Below, one piece after another: positions 56,373 through 64,000 of a DNA stretch of 64,000 nt. Location: contig NZ_FQZU01000005.1 in assembly GCF_900142135.1 (NCBI RefSeq), positions 62,001 to 126,000 of the forward strand. The letters are read 5' to 3'. The notes beneath the pieces are model-generated. The model had not been told where the DNA came from. It worked only from the letters and a program-made list of their open reading frames with translations, and did no database searches. Numbering within the stretch: position 1 is the stretch's first letter; each line of letters starts with the position of its first letter. This DNA is from Desulfatibacillum alkenivorans DSM 16219 (GTDB lineage: Bacteria > Desulfobacterota > Desulfobacteria > Desulfobacterales > Desulfatibacillaceae). A program made the translations under genes and the position numbers.

Positions 56373-57155
56373 ATGAACTTCCCCTTTCTGGATATGAACG
56401 AGATTGCGGTGTTCGCTTTAATACTCATCCGCGTCAGCGTCATATTGTTCATGTTTCCCGTGTTCGGGTCCAACCTCATTCCCTTGCCGGTCAAGGCGGG
56501 GCTGTCCCTTTTACTGACTTTGTATCTGACGCCCATCGTCCAGGTGAATCCCCAGTCTTTTCCGGGCACGGTTTTGGAAGGGGGGCTGATGATCCTGTGC
56601 GAGGCGGTTATGGGCCTGACCCTTTCCCTTATCGTCAGTTTTTTCTTCGCAGCGGTCCAGGTGGGCGGGCAGCTGGTGGGCTACCAGATGGGATTCGCCA
56701 TCGCAAACGTATTCGATCCGGTGTCCGGCGGACAGATGTCCATTTTATCCAATTTCGCCTTTTGGGTGACTTTGGTCCTCTTTATTGTGCTTAACGGCCA
56801 CCACATTTTTATCCGGGCCCTGGCCCATAGTTTTGAAATCGTACCGGTCGGGCATTTATATGCGGGCAGAAGCATCATGCCCTCCATGATCAAATTGTCC
56901 ACGGACATGTTCACCCTGGCCTTGCAGATAGCCGGGCCGGCCATTGTGGCCCTTCTTCTGGTCAATGCGGCTTTCGGCATTGTGGCCAAGGTCGTCCCCC
57001 AAATCAACATTCTCATTGTGGCCTTTCCCATCAACGTTGGGATGGGGCTCTTCTTTTTCGGGGTTTCGCTTCAACTCATCCTGGCTTCCATGAAAGCCCA
57101 TCTGGATGAGTGGGAGCGTGTGCTTCATTCCATCATGACCGTATTTGGAGCATAA
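56373..57155 (+). CDS. fliR: Flagellar export gate protein FliR
   Basis: In this 260-residue protein, helices start near 8, 38, 68, 125, 175 and 210. Typical strings are FALILIRVSVILFMFPVFGS, GYQMGFAIANVFDPVSGGQ and LLLVNAAFGIVAKVVPQINIL. It closes the FliPQR gate as the single FliR subunit. Confidence 0.96.
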   Translation: MNFPFLDMNEIAVFALILIRVSVILFMFPVFGSNLIPLPVKAGLSLLLTLYLTPIVQVNPQSFPGTVLEGGLMILCEAVMGLTLSLIVSFFFAAVQVGGQLVGYQMGFAIANVFDPVSGGQMSILSNFAFWVTLVLFIVLNGHHIFIRALAHSFEIVPVGHLYAGRSIMPSMIKLSTDMFTLALQIAGPAIVALLLVNAAFGIVAKVVPQINILIVAFPINVGMGLFFFGVSLQLILASMKAHLDEWERVLHSIMTVFGA

Positions 57156-57158
57156 ATC

Positions 57159-58235
57159 ATGGCGGATTCCCCAAACGAAGACAAAACAGAACAGCCAACC
57201 CCGAAAAAACGGGACGACGCACGGAAAAAAGGCCAGGTGGCCAAAAGCCGGGACCTGTCCTCGGTCGTGGTTCTTATGGCCGGTCTGGGCATCATGTATA
57301 TGTTCGGCCCGTACATGCATTATCATATCACCAGCCTGATGGAGAATATTTTCACCACGGACGTGTCCGCCTGGGGCGTGGAGGAAATCAACACCCTGGG
57401 CAGAGAGATGGTCAGGGAATTTCTTTTGATTCTGGCCCCCATGCTCGCCGGCGTTTTTGTGGTGGGCTTCGCCTCCGCCGCAGTTCAGGTGGGGTTCTAC
57501 TTCTCCTGGGAAGCTGCGGCGCCCAAGTTTTCCAAGATCAATCCCATTTCAGGCTTCGGCCGCATGTTTTCCAAGCAAGCCCTGGTGGAACTGGCCAAAT
57601 CCCTGGCCAAGCTGTTCATCGTGGGCTTCATTTCCTATTTAACCATTGAAGCCGAAATGGACAACCTCATCCTCCTGGGCCAGGTTGATGCGGCCAACAC
57701 CCTGGCTTACGTCTTAAAAATCATTCTCAAACTATTTATCAGGGTGGGCATCATCATGGTTTTTGTGGCTGTTCTGGATTTCGCCTTTCAGAAATGGCAC
57801 CACGAGCAGCAGCTGAAAATGACCAAACAGGAGGTTAAAGACGAATACAAGCAAACCGACGGAGATCCCATGGTCAAGGCCAGGATCCGCCGCATACAAA
57901 TGGAAGCCGCCCGCCGCCGTATGATGGAGGAAGTCCCCAAAGCGGACGTGGTGGTCACCAACCCCACACACCTCGCCCTGGCCATAAAATACAACGCTCT
58001 CACCATGGGCGCCCCCCTCATTGTAGCCAAAGGCGCCGGGCCCATCGCACAAAAGATTAAAGAAGTAGCCCGGGAAAATGACGTTCCTATCGTCGAAAAC
58101 AAAGAATTGGCACGGGCCTTGTATAAAGTAGTAGACATCGGCGATGAAGTTCCCGTCGCCCTGTACGAGGCAGTGGCGGAAGTTCTGGCCTATGTATACG
58201 GGCTTAAACAAAATCGGGCTCGATCCTTTTCTTAA
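57159..58235 (+). CDS. flhB: Flagellar export switch protein FlhB
   Basis: The 358-residue protein has the N-terminal DKTEQPTPKKRDDARKKGQVAKSRDL signature, four transmembrane helices (about 30-220) and the cytoplasmic autocleavage loop VVTNPTHLALAIKY with Asn268-Pro269-Thr270-His271. Cleavage at Asn-Pro switches export from hook to filament proteins, prompted by FliK, which is encoded 10 kb upstream. The C-terminal helices end in a basic tail. Confidence 0.96.
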   Translation: MADSPNEDKTEQPTPKKRDDARKKGQVAKSRDLSSVVVLMAGLGIMYMFGPYMHYHITSLMENIFTTDVSAWGVEEINTLGREMVREFLLILAPMLAGVFVVGFASAAVQVGFYFSWEAAAPKFSKINPISGFGRMFSKQALVELAKSLAKLFIVGFISYLTIEAEMDNLILLGQVDAANTLAYVLKIILKLFIRVGIIMVFVAVLDFAFQKWHHEQQLKMTKQEVKDEYKQTDGDPMVKARIRRIQMEAARRRMMEEVPKADVVVTNPTHLALAIKYNALTMGAPLIVAKGAGPIAQKIKEVARENDVPIVENKELARALYKVVDIGDEVPVALYEAVAEVLAYVYGLKQNRARSFS

Positions 58236-58340
58236 AACACGCTGCCTCCGAACCATGGAACCCGGCTTTAAATAGTCGAAAATTTGACGCTTTCCCCAAT
58301 GATTTCAGGTTAAGGCAAGGATTATGGCAAGGATGCTAGT

Positions 58341-60446
58341 ATGGCGAACATGGCAATGGGAAATTTAAAGCAAAGCATTTTTTCGAACTCCAGCGATGCG
58401 GTGGTCATGCTGGGAGTGATAGCCATTCTCATGGTTATGATCATTCCCCTGCCGTCCTTTATACTGGACTTTCTGCTGGCCACCAACATCACCTTGTCGA
58501 TTATCGTCATACTTATGGCAATGTATACAATCAGGCCATTGGACTTTGACATTTTTCCCACCTTATTGCTTGTAACCACCTTATTCAGGCTTTCCTTAAA
58601 CGTGGCCTCCACCCGCTTGATTCTGCTTCACGGCAACGAAGGCGCTCTGGCCGCCGGAAAGGTCATCAAGTCCTTCGGCAGTTTTGTGGTGGGCGGCAAT
58701 TATGTGGTGGGGCTGGTCGTCTTCGCCATATTGGTTTTGATTAACTTTGTGGTTATCACCAAAGGCGCCGGGCGCATCGCCGAAGTGGCGGCCCGTTTTA
58801 CTTTGGACGCCATGCCCGGCAAGCAGATGGCCATTGACGCTGATCTGAACGCAGGGCTGATTGATGAGAGCCAGGCGCGAAAAAGGCGCGATGAAATCTC
58901 CCGGGAGGCGGAATTCCACGGGGCCATGGACGGCGCCAGCAAGTTTGTTCGCGGAGACGCCATTGCCGGCATCATCATCACCGTCATCAATATCATAGGC
59001 GGATTTGTCATCGGCGTGCTGCAGCAGGGCATGCCCATGGTGGTCGCCGCTCAAAACTACACCTTGTTGACCGTGGGAGATGGTCTGGTTTCCCAGATTC
59101 CCGCCCTCATCATATCCACCGCCGCAGGCATTCTGGTCAGCCGCTCCGCCTCCGAGAACAGCATGGGCGCTGATTTCGCCAGGCAGCTTTCGGCCCAGCC
59201 AAGAGCCATTTTCCTCGGCGCTTTCGTCATTTTTATGTTCGGCCTCATCCCCGGACTCCCTCACATCCCCTTTATTGTTCTGGGGCTTACGGTGAGCGGC
59301 ATAGCCTGGTACGTCAGAAAAACCGCCGGAGAAGCGGCTATCGAGCGCCAGGAAGAGGAGATGGCCGAAGAGGAGCTTCCGGTGGAAAAAGGGCCGGAGC
59401 CCGTGGAGCATCTGCTTTCTTTGGATCCCATGGAACTGGAGGTGGGATACGGAATCATTCCCTTGGTGGATCGCGAGCAAAACGGCGAACTCCTGGAGCG
59501 CATCCGCTCCATCCGCAGGCAGTTTGCAACCGAAATGGGCATGGTGGTGCCGCCCATTCATATTCGGGACAATTTGAATCTCAAGCCTGCTGAATATCGC
59601 ATTTTAATCAAAGGCGTGGAGTCCGGCCGTTTTGAACTCATGACAAACCATTTGCTGGCCATGGACCCCGGCGGGGTGCTCCACAAAGTGGACGGCGTCA
59701 CCACCCGGGAGCCCGCCTTTGACCTGCCCGCCATCTGGGTGCTCAAGGATAAGGAAGACGAAGCCAAGTTCGCAGGATATACCGTGGTGGATAACGCGGC
59801 CGTGGTGGCTACGCACTTGACCGAATTGATCCGACGCCACGCCGACGACCTGTTGGGCCGCCAGGAGGTTCAAGCTCTGTTGGACAACCTGGGCAAGACG
59901 CATCCCAAGGCCGTGGAAGAGCTCATCCCCAACCAGATGAGCGTGGGCGGCATCCAAAAGGTGCTGCAAAACCTGCTGCGTGAAAACGTCTCTATAAGGG
60001 ATATGCTCACCATCGTGGAGACCCTGGCCGACTACGCGCCCATGTCCAAGGATCCGGACCTGCTGACCGAATACGTCCGGCAGCGTCTGGCCAGGGCCAT
60101 CGTCATGCCGTATCTGGGCGAGGATAGAACCCTGTCCGTCATCACTCTGGATCCGGAAGTGGAAGATACGTTGAACAGGAATATCCAGCATACGGAGCAC
60201 GGATCTTATCTGTCCGTGGATCCCAAGATTGCGGGGCAGATCATGACGGCCGTGAGTTCGGAAATGGAGCGCGGCATGGCCATGGGCCTCCAGCCCATTG
60301 TATTGTGTTCGCCTGTCTTAAGGCGGCATTTCAGGAGGATGGTGGAGCAGTTTGCGCCGTCCCTTATGGTCATGAGTCACAGCGAAGTTGTGAATAAGGT
60401 TCAGTTCAAATCTGTCGGGAAGGTTAGTTTGACACATGCGCGTTAA
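58341..60446 (+). CDS. flhA: Flagellar export gate protein FlhA
   Basis: This 701-residue protein has eight N-terminal helices (to about residue 330), with the FHIPEP signature region KGAGRIAEVAARFTLDAMPGKQMAIDADLNAGLI. A cytoplasmic domain (about 355-695) forms the nonameric docking ring for chaperone-substrate complexes. Family strings NLLRENVSIRDMLTIVETLAD and ARAIV are present. A 105-base gap from flhB holds no gene; AAGGA precedes the ATG. The end overlaps flhF by 11 bases. Confidence 0.96.
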   Translation: MANMAMGNLKQSIFSNSSDAVVMLGVIAILMVMIIPLPSFILDFLLATNITLSIIVILMAMYTIRPLDFDIFPTLLLVTTLFRLSLNVASTRLILLHGNEGALAAGKVIKSFGSFVVGGNYVVGLVVFAILVLINFVVITKGAGRIAEVAARFTLDAMPGKQMAIDADLNAGLIDESQARKRRDEISREAEFHGAMDGASKFVRGDAIAGIIITVINIIGGFVIGVLQQGMPMVVAAQNYTLLTVGDGLVSQIPALIISTAAGILVSRSASENSMGADFARQLSAQPRAIFLGAFVIFMFGLIPGLPHIPFIVLGLTVSGIAWYVRKTAGEAAIERQEEEMAEEELPVEKGPEPVEHLLSLDPMELEVGYGIIPLVDREQNGELLERIRSIRRQFATEMGMVVPPIHIRDNLNLKPAEYRILIKGVESGRFELMTNHLLAMDPGGVLHKVDGVTTREPAFDLPAIWVLKDKEDEAKFAGYTVVDNAAVVATHLTELIRRHADDLLGRQEVQALLDNLGKTHPKAVEELIPNQMSVGGIQKVLQNLLRENVSIRDMLTIVETLADYAPMSKDPDLLTEYVRQRLARAIVMPYLGEDRTLSVITLDPEVEDTLNRNIQHTEHGSYLSVDPKIAGQIMTAVSSEMERGMAMGLQPIVLCSPVLRRHFRRMVEQFAPSLMVMSHSEVVNKVQFKSVGKVSLTHAR

Positions 60447-61617
60447 AAGGTATCAGGCAAATTCTATCAAGGACGCCATGGCCCTGGTCAAAAAGGATTT
60501 GGGAGCAGACGCTTTGATCGTGTCCACCAAAAAGATTCCTGTGCAGGAGGGAGAATGGGGGCCTGGGGTGCGTCAGCGCTTTGAAGTGACCGCCATTCCT
60601 TCCCAAAAGGGGGAGCTCCAACACGCGGAAGAGCCCGCCGCGGAAGAGCCTTTGGTGGATCTCAGGCCCAGGCGCCCCGGCAAGCCGCTGGAGACGGCGC
60701 AAGGCTCCGTGGAGATGAACCGGCTGCGGGAGTTGTTTTCCCTGTTGGGGCATCGTGAGGATGCGCTGGGCATGCTTTTAGCCGATCCTGCGGCGACCCA
60801 GGTGTATGTGGCTCTGGTCCGGGCCGGAATATCCACCGTCCATGCCAGGGACTGGGTGGATCAGGCAAAAGCGGCTGCGCCCGGCTGCGACCCGGCCCGG
60901 CTTTTTAAGGCGGTCATGAATCTGGTCCTCAAACGGTTTAATTTTTCCAGGCCTTGCGAAATAAAGGAAGGCCAGGCGGTTTGCGCCTTTGTGGGGCCCA
61001 CGGGAGTGGGAAAGACCACCACAATCGCTAAGTTGGCAGCAGAATTGCACCTGACAAGAAAGAAGAACGTGGGCTTGCTGTCCATTGACAATTACCGCAT
61101 TGGAGCCGTGGAGCAGCTTAAGACGTACGCCTCCATCCTTGGACTGCCCTGTCTCCAGGCTTTTAATCAAAAAGATCTGCAATACGCCCTGAAGCGGCTG
61201 GCGGACAAGGATGTGGTCCTCATAGATACTGCGGGCCAAAGCCAGTACGACACCCAGCGCATGCGGGAGATGGAGGCTCTTTTTGACGGAGAACGCAGAA
61301 TTGACATCCACCTGGTTTTATCCGCCGTCACCTGCGAGTCGGAGATGGAAGAGACGGCCAAGCGTTTCGGCGGCCTGGATTTCAGTTCCTATGTGTTCAC
61401 CAAGACTGATGAAACCAAAAAGCGCGGCGCCATTGTGAACCAGGTATTAAAAAGACCCATGCCGGTTTCCTTCATCAGTACAGGGCAAAGGGTTCCTGAA
61501 GACTTTTTCAGAGCCGACCGGGAAACCATGAAGAATCTGTTGTTCTCGGATTTACAAGGGTCATTTGAAGATTATTCGGCGGCAGGCGAGCCGAATGCCA
61601 TGGGGTTATCAGTATGA
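60436..61617 (+). CDS. flhF: SRP-type GTPase controlling flagellar placement
   Basis: The 393-residue protein begins with MRVKRYQANSIKDAMALVKKDLGADALIVSTK, the FlhF-specific N-domain start. It then has the GTPase motifs GPTGVGKTTTIAKLA (about residue 186), LSIDNYRIGAVEQLKTYA, LIDTAGQSQYD and FTKTDE. It fixes the site and number of flagella together with FlhG. It overlaps flhA by 11 bases and flhG by 4. Confidence 0.95.
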   Translation: MRVKRYQANSIKDAMALVKKDLGADALIVSTKKIPVQEGEWGPGVRQRFEVTAIPSQKGELQHAEEPAAEEPLVDLRPRRPGKPLETAQGSVEMNRLRELFSLLGHREDALGMLLADPAATQVYVALVRAGISTVHARDWVDQAKAAAPGCDPARLFKAVMNLVLKRFNFSRPCEIKEGQAVCAFVGPTGVGKTTTIAKLAAELHLTRKKNVGLLSIDNYRIGAVEQLKTYASILGLPCLQAFNQKDLQYALKRLADKDVVLIDTAGQSQYDTQRMREMEALFDGERRIDIHLVLSAVTCESEMEETAKRFGGLDFSSYVFTKTDETKKRGAIVNQVLKRPMPVSFISTGQRVPEDFFRADRETMKNLLFSDLQGSFEDYSAAGEPNAMGLSV

Positions 61618-62588
61618 CGCAGTCCATTAACAGCGCAGGAGTTCAGAAGGGCCGGGTGGTGAAAATGCGCGGCCTGGACGAAAAAACACCGGATCAGGCC
61701 GACGGCCTGAGGCGCATGGTGAAGGACCAAATGAACGGTTTGCAGGAAGAAATCGTTGAGAAGCCCGGAGTCGCTGGACAGGGCTTTCCCAGGGTGGTGG
61801 CGGTCACAAGCGGCAAAGGGGGCGTGGGTAAAACCAATATTGTGGGCAACCTCGCCATCGCCCTTTCCCGGATGGGCAAGCGGGTTTTGATTCTGGACGG
61901 CGACCTGGGTTTGGCCAATATAGACATCATTTACGGCCTGCACCCGGAGTTCACCATAAAACATGTGCTGACCGGGGAGAAGGATCTTAAAGACGTCATT
62001 GTCAAAGGCCCGGAAGGCGTTTCCGTCATCCCGGCCAGTTCAGGCCTGGCGGATCTGGTGCATCTGACCCAGGGGGAAAAATTGAACCTGCTTTCCGAAT
62101 TCGACGGGTTGGAAGAGGATTACGACATATTCCTCATCGACACCGGCGCGGGAATTTCCTCCAACATCGTTTATTTCAACGCCGCAGCCAGGGAAAGGAT
62201 CGTCATCGCCACTCCCGAGCCCACATCCATCACCGATGCATATGCACTGATGAAGGTCATGTTCACCCGGCATGGAACCCGCACCTTTAAACTATTGGTG
62301 AACATGGTGAACAACGAGGCAGAGGCGGATTTGGTCTTCAAAAGCTTAAGCAACGCTTTGCTGCGGTTTTTACAGGATATTTCCCTGGAATACATGGGAT
62401 GCATCAAACGGGACGACCATGTACCCAAATCGGTGAAAAAGCAGGCCCCGCTGCTGACCTTGTACCCTAAAAGCATGGCTGGCAAAGGCATTAACGAATT
62501 AGCGGAACGGTTTTTATCCAAGGGCGAAGACAGCTCAGCAGACGGAAACATCAAATTTTTCTTTAGACGGCTGGTAGCCCCAAAATAG
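61614..62588 (+). CDS. flhG: MinD-type ATPase regulating flagellar number
   Basis: In this 324-residue protein an N-terminal arm with a basic helix precedes the deviant Walker A motif SGKGGVGKTN (about residues 65-75), then VLILDGDLGLANIDIIYGL and IFLIDTGAGISSNIVYF. This is the FlhG/FleN/YlxH family, which stimulates FlhF GTPase and restrains flagellar number. The tail ends in a basic amphipathic helix (IKFFFRRLV) that could bind membrane. The start overlaps flhF (ATGA). Confidence 0.94.
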   Translation: MTQSINSAGVQKGRVVKMRGLDEKTPDQADGLRRMVKDQMNGLQEEIVEKPGVAGQGFPRVVAVTSGKGGVGKTNIVGNLAIALSRMGKRVLILDGDLGLANIDIIYGLHPEFTIKHVLTGEKDLKDVIVKGPEGVSVIPASSGLADLVHLTQGEKLNLLSEFDGLEEDYDIFLIDTGAGISSNIVYFNAAARERIVIATPEPTSITDAYALMKVMFTRHGTRTFKLLVNMVNNEAEADLVFKSLSNALLRFLQDISLEYMGCIKRDDHVPKSVKKQAPLLTLYPKSMAGKGINELAERFLSKGEDSSADGNIKFFFRRLVAPK

Positions 62589-62594
62589 GAAATA

Positions 62595-63395
62595 ATGAAT
62601 TTTATGCAAACCTGGATGACACCTCAAGGGCGTGCCATGAAAAATGCAGCACATGTACCGAGAGAAAAATCTAAAGAACGAGCCCGGCGTGATGAATTGA
62701 TCACTAAATACGCCTATCTGGCTAAATTATGCGCTCATCGCCTGGCTATGCGGCTGCCCCCCAGCGTGAATGTGGACGACCTCATCAGCGCGGGCATCAT
62801 GGGGCTGTTGGACGCCATCGATAAATATGACGAAGGCCGTGGAGTAAAATTCAGGACCTACGCCGAATTTCGTATTCGAGGCGCCATGCTGGATGAATTG
62901 CGCGCCATGGATTGGGTCCCTCGTTCCGTAAGAAAAAAGGTTCAGGAAATCGAACAGGCCGTTAACAGGGTGGAAAAAAGGGAAAGCCGGCCAGCGGACG
63001 CCGAGGAAATCGCCGAAGAACTTGGCGTGGACATGGATACATACCAGAATATGCTGTCCAAGGCGGGCGGCATTGAACTGGTCAGCCTGGACGAACCCCT
63101 TTGGAGCAACGACAACACCAAGGACGGCCGCAGGACCCATGTGGATCTTCTGGAGGATAACGCCAACCCCGACCGGGATCTGATGGACTCGGAATTCAAG
63201 AAAATCCTGGCCCAGTCCATATCCAGCCTGACTCCCAAGGAGCAGCAGATCCTGTCTCTGTACTATCAGGACGAGCTAACCCTCAAGGAAGTCGGCGAGG
63301 TGATGGGCCTGACCGAGTCCCGCATCTGCCAGATTCACACACAATGCATGATCAAGCTGAGAAGCAAGCTTAAAACGCAGGAAGCAAGGATTTAA
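62595..63395 (+). CDS. fliA: Flagellar sigma factor (sigma-28)
   Basis: The 266-residue protein has region 2 (VNVDDLISAGIMGLLDAIDKYDEGRGVKFRTYAEFRIRGAMLDELR), region 3 (WVPRSVRKKVQEIEQAVNRVEKRESRPADAEEIAEELGV) and region 4 with a helix-turn-helix (LTLKEVGEVMGLTESRICQIH). This is the FliA/WhiG pattern. It directs late flagellar genes. AGGAAAT precedes the ATG. It lies six bases after flhG. No anti-sigma FlgM gene is within the window. Confidence 0.95.
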   Translation: MNFMQTWMTPQGRAMKNAAHVPREKSKERARRDELITKYAYLAKLCAHRLAMRLPPSVNVDDLISAGIMGLLDAIDKYDEGRGVKFRTYAEFRIRGAMLDELRAMDWVPRSVRKKVQEIEQAVNRVEKRESRPADAEEIAEELGVDMDTYQNMLSKAGGIELVSLDEPLWSNDNTKDGRRTHVDLLEDNANPDRDLMDSEFKKILAQSISSLTPKEQQILSLYYQDELTLKEVGEVMGLTESRICQIHTQCMIKLRSKLKTQEARI

Positions 63396-63400
63396 TAATC

Positions 63401-64000
63401 ATGGATGATCAAGACGACGCCACTATGCCCGACACCGTGATTTTGGGCGGCAGCGCAAAAAGCAAGAAACCTGCCGAAGAACCCTGGGGAGGATCGGGGG
63501 ACGACGCCCCGGGAGACGCCTGGGGCGGTGGAAACGAACTCGATTCCGGCGCGGGAACCGAGTGGGGCGGCGGAACCGGCGTTGAGCCGGACTTAGACAA
63601 CTCGTGGGGCCATGAAGATGAAACGGACCAGGCGTTTGTTCCTGATCCCGCCATGTTTGAAGGCATGGGGGATGAGGAGGAAGCTCCTGAAAAATCCAGG
63701 TTCTCCTTTAAAAGGAAATGGATTATGATCCCGGCAGCCGCAGTTATCGTGCTGGCGGTAGGCGTGGTGAGTTTTTTCATGATCAGCGGCGCCCTGGATT
63801 CGACGGATGACAAGGCCCAGGCCACAGAAGAAAAAGCGCCTCAAGCCGCGCCGGCGCAGGCTCCGGCCCAGGCCCCGGTTGAGGCGCCAATCGCCTCGGG
63901 TCCCACCGTGGACAGGTACGGCGGAGTGCGCAACGTGCGGCTGGAATTGGAGCCTTTTGTCATCCCATATGAGGATGCTTCAAAAAAAACATATTTATTT
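63401..64000 (+). CDS. Single-pass membrane protein in the flagellar operon (3' end outside the window)
   Basis: An open frame from the ATG at 63401, ten bases after AAGGA, runs to the window edge (200 codons). The N-terminal 110 residues are acidic and Gly/Trp-rich (repeats of AWGGG, EWGGG, SWGHE). A basic stretch and one transmembrane helix (about 108-130) follow, then an Ala/Pro/Gln linker and the start of a strand-rich domain (NVRLELEPFVIPYEDASKKTYLF). The layout, helix then Pro-rich spacer then LEPFVIPY, resembles FliL, so a second FliL-like protein is likely but cannot be confirmed without the C-terminus. It lies five bases after fliA. Confidence 0.65.
   Translation, partial: MDDQDDATMPDTVILGGSAKSKKPAEEPWGGSGDDAPGDAWGGGNELDSGAGTEWGGGTGVEPDLDNSWGHEDETDQAFVPDPAMFEGMGDEEEAPEKSRFSFKRKWIMIPAAAVIVLAVGVVSFFMISGALDSTDDKAQATEEKAPQAAPAQAPAQAPVEAPIASGPTVDRYGGVRNVRLELEPFVIPYEDASKKTYLF

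Overview
The window reads as a chromosome segment of a motile Gram-negative, probably strictly anaerobic bacterium of the Desulfobacterota (Desulfobacterales-like, possibly close to Desulfatibacillum). This rests on the sigma-54-type flagellar promoters, the fliK-flgD-flgE / mot-fliLMNOPQR-flhBAFG-fliA gene order, the abundance of acyl-CoA enzymes, an ADP-forming acyl-CoA synthetase, and many long PAS/HAMP sensor kinases. The taxon is inferred from gene content only. No tRNA, rRNA, CRISPR array, insertion sequence or phage gene was recognised.

Layout. 1-3455: a surface-glycan or small-molecule modification group (partial TPR-like protein, two SAM-methyltransferase-like proteins, a glycosyltransferase-methyltransferase fusion). 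3456-4596: an OmpA-type lipoprotein flanked by short GC-rich repeats. 4597-12136: a 23S-type RNA methyltransferase, a hotdog thioesterase, a large acyl-CoA dehydrogenase, an Smr protein, several small unknowns and a crotonase. 12226-19869: signalling (RsbW-like ATPase, unknown membrane protein, hybrid histidine kinase, and a periplasmic binding protein followed by a HAMP-PAS kinase). 19970-31819: one giant exported protein (3949 aa) with beta-helix modules around 15 tandem Ig-like repeats. 32263-43385: BLUF photosensor, ADP-forming acyl-CoA synthetase, phosphoglucose isomerase, phosphofructokinase, J-domain protein, citrate synthase, MASE3-like membrane protein and TauE-type transporter, with three candidate small ORFs between them. 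43562-64000: a contiguous flagellar region.

How the genes work together. The flagellar block holds two transcription units, each headed by a near-perfect sigma-54 promoter (43562-43576 and 50503-50517). The first makes hook-length control, hook cap and hook. The second makes the stator (MotA plus two different MotB-like proteins), FliL, the switch (FliM, FliN), the export gate (FliOPQR, FlhB, FlhA), the assembly regulators FlhF and FlhG, and sigma-28. The metabolic block links acetate/acyl-CoA conversion with ATP formation, two glycolytic or gluconeogenic steps and citrate synthesis.

Most unusual items: the giant cysteine-paired repeat protein; a binding-protein/kinase pair with no transporter subunits; a stator operon whose first MotB-like protein lacks the proton-carrying Asp; a 1213-aa FliK and a hook protein with an internally duplicated 100-residue domain; and a small ORF or structured leader at 38572-38668. 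Start sites were moved from the longest ORF to internal starts where a Shine-Dalgarno sequence or family length supported it.
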